Position numbers and translations under genes: made by a program. A DNA stretch of 64,000 bases from Streptomyces sp. NBC_01723 (GTDB taxonomy: Bacteria > Actinomycetota > Actinomycetes > Streptomycetales > Streptomycetaceae): NCBI RefSeq assembly GCF_036246005.1, contig NZ_CP109171.1:3584001-3648000 (forward strand). Direction: 5' to 3'. The notes under the pieces were generated by a model. The model made no database searches. It was not told the origin of the DNA and saw nothing but the letters and a program-made list of their open reading frames with translations. This document shows positions 39,533-46,218 of the stretch, in pieces; the stretch's first letter is position 1; each line of letters starts with the position of its first letter.

Positions 39533-40525
39533 ATGGAGTACACGCAGCTGGGACGCACAGGACTCAAGGTCAGCAGGCTCGTCCTCGGGACCATGAACTT
39601 CGGTCCGCAGACCGACGAGGCCGACAGCCACGCCATCATGGACGCGGCGCTGGAGGCCGGTCTGAATTTCTTCGACACCGCCAATGTGTACGGCTGGGGC
39701 GAGAACAAGGGCCGTACCGAGGAGATCATCGGCAACTGGTTCGCCAAGGGCGGCGACCGGCGCGACCGGACCGTCCTCGCCACCAAGGTGTACGGCAACA
39801 TGGCCGCCGACGGCGAGGCGTGGCCCAACCACGACAAGCTGTCCGCCGTGAACATCCGGCGGGCGGTCGACGCCAGCCTCAGGCGGCTCCGGACGGACCA
39901 CATCGACCTGTACCAGTTCCACCACGTCGACCGCGCCACCGGCTTCGACGAGATCTGGCAGGCGATCGACGTCCTGGTCCAGCAGGGCAAGGTGCTGTAC
40001 GCGGGGTCGTCGAACTTCCCCGGGTACAAGATCGCCCAGGCCAACGAAACCGCCGCCCGGCGCGGCGGCACCATCGGCCTGGTCAGCGAGCAGTGCCTGT
40101 ACAACCTGGCCGAGCGCCGGGCGGAGATGGAGGTCATCCCGGCCGCGCAGGAGTACGGCCTCGGGGTCATCCCCTGGTCGCCGCTGCACGGCGGGCTGCT
40201 CGGCGGCGTGCTCAAGAAGGAGGTGCAGGGCGGACGGCGGGCCTCCGGGCGGGCCGCCGACACCCTGGCCGACCCGGCGGGCCGGGCGCGGATCCAGGCC
40301 TACGAGGACCTGCTCGACAAGCACGGCGTCGCACCCGGCGAGGCGGCCCTGGCCTGGCTGCTGACCCGGCCCGGCGTGACCGGCCCGATCGTGGGTCCGC
40401 GCACCGCCGAGCAGCTCGACTCCGCGCTGCGCGCCGTCGAGCTGGAGCTGTCGGACGAGCTGCTGGCCGGGCTGGACGAGATCTTCCCGGGTCCGGGACC
40501 GTCCCCGGAGGCGTTCGCCTGGTAG
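39533..40525 (+). CDS. aldo/keto reductase
   Basis: A 330-aa NADPH-dependent oxidoreductase of the AKR fold. The catalytic tetrad is visible: Asp48 and Tyr53 (FFDTANVYGWG), Lys85 (LATKVYG), His130 (LYQFHHVD). The C-terminal GPIVGPRTAEQLDSALRA is the cofactor-phosphate loop. It resembles YajO/YhdN-like reductases acting on aldehydes and quinones. ATG 39533 is favoured because the MerR-type promoter places transcription start there; longer frames run through the operator. MerR control suggests induction by electrophiles or aldehydes, by inference. Confidence 0.9.
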   Translation: MEYTQLGRTGLKVSRLVLGTMNFGPQTDEADSHAIMDAALEAGLNFFDTANVYGWGENKGRTEEIIGNWFAKGGDRRDRTVLATKVYGNMAADGEAWPNHDKLSAVNIRRAVDASLRRLRTDHIDLYQFHHVDRATGFDEIWQAIDVLVQQGKVLYAGSSNFPGYKIAQANETAARRGGTIGLVSEQCLYNLAERRAEMEVIPAAQEYGLGVIPWSPLHGGLLGGVLKKEVQGGRRASGRAADTLADPAGRARIQAYEDLLDKHGVAPGEAALAWLLTRPGVTGPIVGPRTAEQLDSALRAVELELSDELLAGLDEIFPGPGPSPEAFAW

Positions 40526-40549
40526 CGGGGTGAGCGGGGCGGCGGCCGG

Positions 40550-40636
40550 TCAGCCCAGCGCCGCCGCCACCGCCACCACCACGAGCATCAGCACGAGTAC
40601 ACCGGCCATGATCCGGTTACGGGTCTTCGGGTCCAC
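40550..40636 (-). CDS. 28-residue single-span membrane peptide
   Basis: GTG-GAC-CCG ... GGC-TGA encodes MDPKTRNRIMAGVLVLMLVV followed by VAVAAALG: a short basic head and one transmembrane helix. A -10 box TAGGCT (antisense 40649-40644) stands 7 nt before the GTG, so the mRNA would be leaderless. The gene fills the 120-bp gap between the aldo/keto reductase and the phosphodiesterase genes exactly. Codon use is strongly GC3-biased. I believe similar peptides occur at this place in other Streptomyces. Function unknown. Confidence 0.55.
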   Translation of the reverse strand: MDPKTRNRIMAGVLVLMLVVVAVAAALG

Positions 40637-40646
40637 GCCTTTGAGC

Positions 40647-41219
40647 CTAACCGGAGGCGCCGAGCGGACTGCGGCCGACCGCCTCGTAACGGGGCTGCTC
40701 CCCCGGCACGCCGGACTTCGGCAGCCGGCTGCGGACCAGGACCAGCTCCGTCACGGTCCAGGCCGGGCCGGTGAAGCCGTCCAGCGCCGCGAGGTGGGGC
40801 CGTACGTCGTGCGCCTCCCGGCTGCGGGCCAGCGTCAGGTGGGGCTTGTAACGCCGGTGCTCCCCCGGCGCGACGCCCGCCTTGCGCCCCGCCGACTCCG
40901 CCCGCTCGGCGAGCAGCCGCAGCGTCGCGAGATCGCCCTCCGCCCCCACCCACAGGGCCCGCCCGTGCCCGAAGTGGCCGCCGCCGCGCAGCGCCAGCCC
41001 GAAGGGTCCGGTGCGGTGCGCGGCCCGCTCCAGCCGGGCCGACAGCTCCGGCAGGAGTCCGTCGTCCACCTCCCCGTAGAACGCGAGCGTGAAGTGCCAT
41101 CCCGGCCGCCCGGTCCACCGCAGCCCGTCCGCCCCCGGCAGCCTCCGCAGCGCGTCCACCTCGGCGGCGAGGGCGGCGGTGACGTCCTCGGGGGGCAGGA
41201 CGGCGGCGAACAGTCTCAT
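40647..41219 (-). CDS. thpR: RNA 2',3'-cyclic phosphodiesterase (2H family)
   Basis: A 190-aa 2H phosphoesterase that opens 2',3'-cyclic phosphate ends of RNA (formerly called 2'-5' RNA ligase). The two H-x-T motifs are HFT in RPGWHFTLAFYG (about 42) and HLT in RRYKPHLTLARS (about 126), at the expected distance. It starts MRLFAAVLPPE, the family's usual beginning. It stands alone. Its stop lies 10 bp from the start of the leftward membrane peptide, so the two might be co-transcribed. Confidence 0.9.
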   Translation of the reverse strand: MRLFAAVLPPEDVTAALAAEVDALRRLPGADGLRWTGRPGWHFTLAFYGEVDDGLLPELSARLERAAHRTGPFGLALRGGGHFGHGRALWVGAEGDLATLRLLAERAESAGRKAGVAPGEHRRYKPHLTLARSREAHDVRPHLAALDGFTGPAWTVTELVLVRSRLPKSGVPGEQPRYEAVGRSPLGASG

Positions 41220-41335
41220 GCCGACCAGTCTCCCCCGGGGAACACGCGTACGCCCGCGCTTGTCCCGGTCACCGTGCGTATCGTTGTACCGCGCGGCTGC
41301 ACTCGCGTCGGGGGCAGCCGGGGAGGAGCGCCACG

Positions 41336-41923
41336 ATGACCGTCCTTGACGACAGGATCGAGATGGCCGAAGAGAGCGCCGAGCTGACTCTGGACGTCAT
41401 GTTCGAGTGGCTCGAGAAGTTGCCCGTCCCCGAGGGATACAAGACCGAGATCGTCGGGGGGCACATCTTCATGACGCCGCAGCGGGACGCCCACTGGGAC
41501 ATCATCGCGGACATCTACGATCAGCTCCGCACCAAGTACCCACGCAAGCGCGTCAAGTCCGACGTCCGTATGGACTACCCGGGCTACCTCAACGGCTTCG
41601 CCTCCGACGTCGTGGCCCTGGCCGAAGGGGCTGCGAAGGACGACAAGGGCCACTGGCGCCCCGAGGACGTCGAGTTCGTCGCCGAGGTCATCTCCCGGAG
41701 CACTGCCGGCAACGACCACGGCCCCAAGAAGGACGCCTATGCCGCCGCAGAGGTCCCGGTGTATCTGATCGTGGACCCGTATGCCGAGGAATGGCATCTG
41801 CACACCCTGCCGGCGGACGGCAAGTATCACGGGCGCGTCAGCTTCGGTTTCGGCGAGGACGTCGACCTGACCGGGACCGCCGTCGGTCTCACCCTCAAGA
41901 CCGACGACTTCCCCCGCGACTGA
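41336..41923 (+). CDS. Uma2-family PD-(D/E)xK nuclease-like protein
   Basis: A 195-aa member of the Uma2/DUF820 family, widely amplified in Streptomyces and cyanobacteria. The fold elements are KTEIVGGHIFMTP, SDVRMDYP, ASDVVALAEG and VEFVAEVISRSTAGNDHGPKKDAYAAAEVPVYLIVDP, which holds the E-x-(I/V)-S and Lys of the predicted nuclease site. The ATG follows GGGGAGGAG. Biological role unknown. It is intact, unlike the nuclease-like remnant at 28007-28768. Confidence 0.88.
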   Translation: MTVLDDRIEMAEESAELTLDVMFEWLEKLPVPEGYKTEIVGGHIFMTPQRDAHWDIIADIYDQLRTKYPRKRVKSDVRMDYPGYLNGFASDVVALAEGAAKDDKGHWRPEDVEFVAEVISRSTAGNDHGPKKDAYAAAEVPVYLIVDPYAEEWHLHTLPADGKYHGRVSFGFGEDVDLTGTAVGLTLKTDDFPRD

Positions 41924-41935
41924 CCCGGAGGCCGG

Positions 41936-43303
41936 TCATGCCGCCGGTGCCAGCTCCTCCCGCCGCTCCCGCGGCACGAACCGCACCTGCGGGTGGCCGC
42001 GGTGCCAGCCGACCGAGAGGCGCAGGTTGCCGACGCGGGCCAGGACCAGGCCGATGACGATCGCGGCGGTGGCGGCCACCGCGCCGCCCGCGGCGAAGCC
42101 GACCCGGGCGCCGTAGGTGTCGGTGACCCAGCCGACGATCGGGGCGCCGACCGGGGAGCCGCCGAGGAAGACCATCATGTACAGGGCCATGACGCGGCCC
42201 CGCATGGCCGGGTCGGTGGACATCTGGATGCTGGTGTTGGCGGTGACGTTGACCGTCATGCTGAAGACGCCGATCGGGACCATCAGCAGCGCGAACAGCC
42301 ACAGCCCCGGTGCCGTCGCCGCCACGATCTCCAGCGCGCCGAAGGCCACCGCCGCCGCGATCAGGACCCGCAGCCGGGCCGTGCCGCGCCGGGCGGCGAG
42401 CAGGGCGCCGGCCAGCGAGCCGACGGCCATGAGGGTGTTGAAGAGGCTGTACGCCCCGGCGCCCGCGTCGAAGACGTCGTCGGCGAAGGCGGACAGGAAG
42501 ACCGGGAAGTTGAAGCCGAAGGTGCCGATGAAGCCGACCAGGGTGATGGTCCAGATCAGCTCGGGGCGCCCGGCGACGTAGTGCAGGCCCTCGCGCAGCT
42601 GTCCCTTGCCGCGCGGGGCGCGCTGTACGGCGTGCAGGTCGCGGGCGCGCATCAGCAGCAGACAGCTGAGCGGCGCGACGAAGGAGAGGCCGTTGGCGAG
42701 GAACGCCCAGCCGGTGCCCACTCCGGTGATCATGAGGCCGGCGACGGCGGGGCCGACCAGCCGGGCGGACTGGAAGTTCGCCGAGTTGAGGCTGACCGCG
42801 TTCTGGAGCTGGTCCCGGCCGACCAGCTCGGAGACGAAGGACTGCCGCGCCGGGTTGTCGACCACGGTCGCCAGGCCCATCGCGAAGGCGGCGACGTACA
42901 CGTGCCAGACCTGGACGTGGCCGGTCAGGGTGAGGACGGCGAGGAAGAGCGCGGTCAGGGCCATCGCCGACTGGGTGACCAGCAGCGTGGGGCGCTTGCG
43001 CAGGCGGTCGACGAGGACCCCGCCGTAGAGGCCGAAGAGGAGCATCGGCAGGAACTGGAGGGCGGTGGTGATGCCGACGGCCGCCGAGGAGCCGGTGAGG
43101 CTGAGTACCAGCCAGTCCTGGGCGATGCGCTGCATCCAGGTGCCGATGTTGGAGACGACCTGGCCCATGAAGAACAGGCGGTAGTTCCTGACCCTCAGGG
43201 AGGCGAACATCGAGGTCCGGGACGTACGGGGGGTGTCGGGGGTGGTCGGGTCGTCGTGGCCGTCAGGTGCGGGGGCGGAAGCTGCTCCGGATCCCGTACT
43301 CAA
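41936..43303 (-). CDS. MFS transporter (DHA3/enterobactin-exporter-like)
   Basis: 455 aa with about ten to twelve helices. It has the motif VGRDQLQNAVSLNSANFQSARLVGPAVAG and RMRGRVMALYMMVFLGGSPVGAPIVG-like segments of the MFS_3 (TetV/EntS-like) subfamily. The start is TTG 43303, with AGGAGG 9 nt upstream. It lies 27 bp downstream of the marR gene on the same strand, so the pair is probably one multidrug-efflux operon. Substrate unknown. Confidence 0.9.
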   Translation of the reverse strand: MSTGSGAASAPAPDGHDDPTTPDTPRTSRTSMFASLRVRNYRLFFMGQVVSNIGTWMQRIAQDWLVLSLTGSSAAVGITTALQFLPMLLFGLYGGVLVDRLRKRPTLLVTQSAMALTALFLAVLTLTGHVQVWHVYVAAFAMGLATVVDNPARQSFVSELVGRDQLQNAVSLNSANFQSARLVGPAVAGLMITGVGTGWAFLANGLSFVAPLSCLLLMRARDLHAVQRAPRGKGQLREGLHYVAGRPELIWTITLVGFIGTFGFNFPVFLSAFADDVFDAGAGAYSLFNTLMAVGSLAGALLAARRGTARLRVLIAAAVAFGALEIVAATAPGLWLFALLMVPIGVFSMTVNVTANTSIQMSTDPAMRGRVMALYMMVFLGGSPVGAPIVGWVTDTYGARVGFAAGGAVAATAAIVIGLVLARVGNLRLSVGWHRGHPQVRFVPRERREELAPAA

Positions 43304-43330
43304 AAGGGTTCGCCTCCTCGCGAGAACTGC

Positions 43331-43768
43331 TTACTTGTGGGCGAGCTTCTCCAGCACGGGGGCGGCGGCGCGCAGTTTCGCCCACTCGTCCTCGTCGAGT
43401 CCCTCGACCAGCGTGGCCAGGAACGCGTTCCGCTTGCGGCGGCTCTCCTCGAGCATCACCACGGCCTGCTCGGTCTGCGTCACGACCTTCTGACGCCGGT
43501 CCTCGGGATGCGGCTCGAGACGGACCAGGCCCTTCGCCTCCAGCAGCGCCACGATGCGGGTCATCGAGGGCGGCTGGACGTGTTCCTTGCGGGCGAGCTC
43601 GCCCGGGGTCGCGCTGCCGCAGAGCGACAGGGTGCCGAGCACCGACATCTCGGTCGGGCTGAGCGACTCGTCGACCCGCTGGTGCTTGAGCCGACGGGAC
43701 AGCCGCATCACGGCGGAGCGCAGGGAGTTCACGGCGGCGGCGTCGTCGCCATGCTTGAGGTCCGGCAT
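43331..43768 (-). CDS. MarR-family regulator
   Basis: A 145-aa winged-helix regulator with LSPTEMSVLGTLSLCGSATPGELARKEHVQPPSMTRIVALLEAKGLVRLEPHPEDRRQKVV (about 36-97), including the DRR wing. It controls the MFS gene downstream and probably itself, through the dyad that overlaps its -10 box. From memory, the mycobacterial counterpart in the same neighbourhood is a MarR protein (Rv0880). ATG follows TAGGCT by 7 nt and a close AAGGA by 2 nt, so a leaderless transcript is likely. Confidence 0.93.
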   Translation of the reverse strand: MPDLKHGDDAAAVNSLRSAVMRLSRRLKHQRVDESLSPTEMSVLGTLSLCGSATPGELARKEHVQPPSMTRIVALLEAKGLVRLEPHPEDRRQKVVTQTEQAVVMLEESRRKRNAFLATLVEGLDEDEWAKLRAAAPVLEKLAHK

Positions 43769-43778
43769 GTTCCTTAGC

Positions 43779-43790
43779 CTAACTCATTAG
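43779..43790. promoter_or_regulatory. CTAA-CTCA-TTAG dyad over the marR -10 box
   Basis: The 12-bp inverted repeat overlaps the leftward -10 sequence TAGGCT (43781-43776) just upstream of marR. It is the probable autoregulatory MarR site. Confidence 0.5.
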
Positions 43791-43854
43791 TCTCGCGAAA
43801 TACCACCGCACAACCGCCCGCGTGCCCGTGACGCCCGCCACCGAAACCCACGGT

Positions 43855-43870
43855 TCACCCGTACGAGTGA
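43855..43870. promoter_or_regulatory. 16-bp near-palindrome upstream of the small RHH-like gene
   Basis: TCACCCGTACGAGTGA is palindromic except for one base pair, centred 62 bp before the ATG at 43925. This distance suits an operator, possibly for the small DNA-binding-like protein itself. Confidence 0.4.
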
Positions 43871-43924
43871 GTCGTTTCCGGAAATCGGAGCATCACCCGG
43901 CCGGCGCGGGCGACCCTCGACCGC

Positions 43925-44107
43925 ATGGGGACCAGCGTGCTCAGCCTGCGGATGGACGGGGAGCTGCTCGAACGGCTCCGGCACCATGCGGCGAAAAGGG
44001 GAATGAGCGTCCAGGACTATGTCGTCCGGACGCTCATTCGGGATGACTTCGACGAGCGGTTCCAGTCCGCCGTGGAGGAGACGGAACGGTTCTACGGGGT
44101 CACCTGA
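43925..44107 (+). CDS. small ribbon-helix-helix-like protein
   Basis: 60 aa. The beginning, TSVLSLRMDGELLERLRHHAAKRGMSVQDYVVRTLIRDDFD, has the beta-strand/helix/helix pattern of Arc/CopG-type ribbon-helix-helix DNA-binding proteins, with an acidic C-terminal tail FQSAVEETERFYGV that could bind a partner. No toxin gene follows: the next gene is a convergent permease 10 bp away. It may be a stand-alone regulator. No ribosome site is visible. Confidence 0.65.
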   Translation: MGTSVLSLRMDGELLERLRHHAAKRGMSVQDYVVRTLIRDDFDERFQSAVEETERFYGVT

Positions 44108-44117
44108 GCCCCACCGG

Positions 44118-45575
44118 TCAGGTCAGACCGAGGGCCGGCATCAGGTAGTAGAAGGCGAAGACCGCCGACACCACGTACATCGTGACCGGGACCTCGCGGC
44201 CCCGTCCGGCCGCCAGGCGCAGCACCGAGAAGGTGATGAAGCCCATGCCGATGCCGTTGGTGATCGAGTACGTGAACGGCATCATCAGCATCGTCACGAA
44301 GGCCGGGATCGCGATGGTGAAGTCGGACCAGTCGATCTCCCGGACCGAGCCGGCCAGGATCAGGAAGCCGACCGCGACCAGCGCCGGGGTGGCCGCCTGC
44401 GAGGGGACCATCGTGGCGACCGGGGTGAGGAACAGCGCCAGGGCGAAGAGCCCGCCCGTGACGATGTTCGCGAAGCCGGTCCGGGCGCCCTCGCCGACGC
44501 CGGCCGTGGACTCCACGAAGCAGGTGGTGGCCGAGGCGGAGCTGGCGCCGCCCGCGGCGACCGCGACGCCGTCCACGAACAGGACCTTGTTGATGCCCGG
44601 CATCTGGCCCTCGCCGTCCGTCAGCTTGGCCTCGTCGCTGACGCCCATGATCGTGCCCATGGCGTCGAAGAAGCACGACAGCAGCACGGTGAAGACGAAC
44701 AGCACGCCGGTCAGGACACCGACCTTCTCGAACCCGCCGAACAGGCTGACCTCGCCGACCAGCCCGAAGTCGGGCGTGGCGACGGGGTTGCCCGGCCACT
44801 CGGGCGTGGTCAGACCCCAGGAGGGGATGTCGGCGACGGCGTTGATGATCACCGCGACCACGGTCATCACGACGATCGAGATGAGGATGGCGCCGGGGGT
44901 CTTGCGGACGATCAGCGCGAGGGTCAGCAGCACGCCGAGCACGAAGACCAGCACCGGCCAGCCCTCCAGGTGGCCGCCGGTGCCCAGCTGGAGCGGGACG
45001 GTGGTCTGCGCGGCGTCGGGCATCCGGGTCACGAACCCGGAGTCGACCAGGCCGATCAGCAGGATGAACAGGCCGATACCGATGGCGATGGCCTTGCGCA
45101 GGCCGTAGGGCACGGCGCTCATCACGCGCTCGCGCAGACCGGTGGCGACCAGCACCATGACGACGAACCCGGCCAGCACGACCATGCCCATGGCGTCCGG
45201 CCAGGACATCCGCGGGGCGAGCTGGAGGGCGACGACGGAGTTCACGCCGAGACCGGCGGCCAGCGCGATCGGGACGTTGCCGATGACGCCCATCAGCAGC
45301 GTGGTGAACGCGGCCGTGAGCGCGGTCGCGGTGACCAGCTGACCGTTGTCGAGCTGGTTGCCGTACATGTCCTTCGCGCTGCCCAGGATGATCGGGTTCA
45401 GCACGATGATGTACGCCATCGCGAAGAAGGTGGCGAAGCCGCCGCGGATCTCACGGGGCAGGGTGCTGCCGCGCTCCGAGATCTTGAAGTAGCGGTCGAG
45501 GCCGTTCTGCGGGGGTCGCCGGTCCTCCGGCGACTCGGGGGACGGGGGGACCTTGGCGGAGGCCGAGGTGGGCAT
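44118..45575 (-). CDS. NCS2-family purine permease (AzgA/PbuG-like)
   Basis: A 485-aa transporter with about 12-14 helices. Family signatures: GFATFFAMAYIIVLNPIIL near the N-terminus, PIALAAGLGVNSVVALQLAP, CFFDAMGTIMGVSDEAKLTDGEGQMPGINKVL and ASSASATTCFVESTAGVGEGARTGFANIVTGGLF. This is the AzgA subfamily of hypoxanthine/guanine/adenine:proton symporters rather than xanthine or uracil carriers. The gene has its own promoter region with a dyad at 45673-45685. Confidence 0.92.
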   Translation of the reverse strand: MPTSASAKVPPSPESPEDRRPPQNGLDRYFKISERGSTLPREIRGGFATFFAMAYIIVLNPIILGSAKDMYGNQLDNGQLVTATALTAAFTTLLMGVIGNVPIALAAGLGVNSVVALQLAPRMSWPDAMGMVVLAGFVVMVLVATGLRERVMSAVPYGLRKAIAIGIGLFILLIGLVDSGFVTRMPDAAQTTVPLQLGTGGHLEGWPVLVFVLGVLLTLALIVRKTPGAILISIVVMTVVAVIINAVADIPSWGLTTPEWPGNPVATPDFGLVGEVSLFGGFEKVGVLTGVLFVFTVLLSCFFDAMGTIMGVSDEAKLTDGEGQMPGINKVLFVDGVAVAAGGASSASATTCFVESTAGVGEGARTGFANIVTGGLFALALFLTPVATMVPSQAATPALVAVGFLILAGSVREIDWSDFTIAIPAFVTMLMMPFTYSITNGIGMGFITFSVLRLAAGRGREVPVTMYVVSAVFAFYYLMPALGLT

Positions 45576-45672
45576 GCGGAGACCTCATCACCAACAGCAG
45601 GTTCCCCCACGGCCTTGTCGGTGTTTCTGCGCTTGGAGTTTTCTACGAAAGAAAGTGGTCAGAGACAAACGG

Positions 45673-45685
45673 GTTCAGTATGAAC
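45673..45685. promoter_or_regulatory. GTTCA-GTA-TGAAC dyad upstream of the purine permease
   Basis: A perfect 5/3/5 inverted repeat about 100 bp upstream of the permease ATG, in the 198-bp divergent region shared with the DUF2530 gene. A purine-responsive repressor site is plausible by context. No purine riboswitch core was recognised. Confidence 0.4.
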
Positions 45686-45761
45686 GTATGAGCCCGGGAT
45701 CGCTATCTCCGCGCGTAGACCCCGAGGGCGCCGCGCCGACAACCCGTTCGCCCGCTCCTCG

Positions 45762-45767
45762 TAAGCT
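45762..45767 (+). promoter_or_regulatory. -10 box of the leaderless DUF2530 gene
   Basis: TAAGCT, 6 nt before the ATG at 45774, with no Shine-Dalgarno sequence between. Confidence 0.5.
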
Positions 45768-45773
45768 GTACGC

Positions 45774-46028
45774 ATGAAGAAGTGGACACCCACGCACGAG
45801 GCACCGGCGCCCCTGGAGGGCCCCGTGGTTCCGACCATCGTCGGCGGCACCGTCCTGTGGTTCGTCCTCTTCCTGGTGCAGCTCCCGTTCTACGGCTGGT
45901 TCGACGATCATGGCCACACCTGGTGGGTGTGGACCTGCCTGGCCGGAGCCGGACTCGGGCTGATCGGCATCTGGTACGTCCGGGGCCGCGAGGCCGCCCT
46001 GCGGCGGGCGGCGCGGGACGACGCGTAG
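45774..46028 (+). CDS. DUF2530 membrane protein
   Basis: 84 aa, two transmembrane helices (VPTIVGGTVLWFVLFLVQLPF and TWWVWTCLAGAGLGLIGIWYV) joined by a short loop with His and Asp, and a basic C-terminal tail. It belongs to the actinobacterial DUF2530 family. From memory, its mycobacterial counterpart also lies beside the marR gene. Function unknown; location inner membrane. Probably leaderless. Confidence 0.85.
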   Translation: MKKWTPTHEAPAPLEGPVVPTIVGGTVLWFVLFLVQLPFYGWFDDHGHTWWVWTCLAGAGLGLIGIWYVRGREAALRRAARDDA

Positions 46029-46150
46029 GACCTGCGCAGCTGTAGGGATGACGATGCCGTGGCCGCCGCGGGTGTCGCGGTGGTGGCGGCGGCCTCGCTG
46101 GAACTCCTGTGGCGACGGGTGGGCCACCGCTTCCCGGCCTGAGGGTGATG

Positions 46151-46218
46151 CCGCAGGGGGCGCGGGGAACTGCGCGAACGGCCACGACGGCGCGGCACCA
46201 ACCCACGAGCCGGAACCG
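46151..46218. repeat. Streptomyces interspersed repeat (GGGGCGCGGGGAACTGCGCG type)
   Basis: The region between DUF2530 and the sacsin-like ATPase contains GCAGGGGGCGCGGGGAACTG then CGCGAACGGCCACGACG, a sequence I recognise as widely dispersed between Streptomyces genes. It shares its CACGACG end with the copy at 12110-12181. The remaining 120 bp of the gap (46029-46150) show nothing I can name. Confidence 0.55.

Noticed and set aside
45576..45773. Purine riboswitch in front of the purine permease
   Set aside because: No recognisable three-way-junction core or conserved loop bases; only a protein-type dyad is visible.
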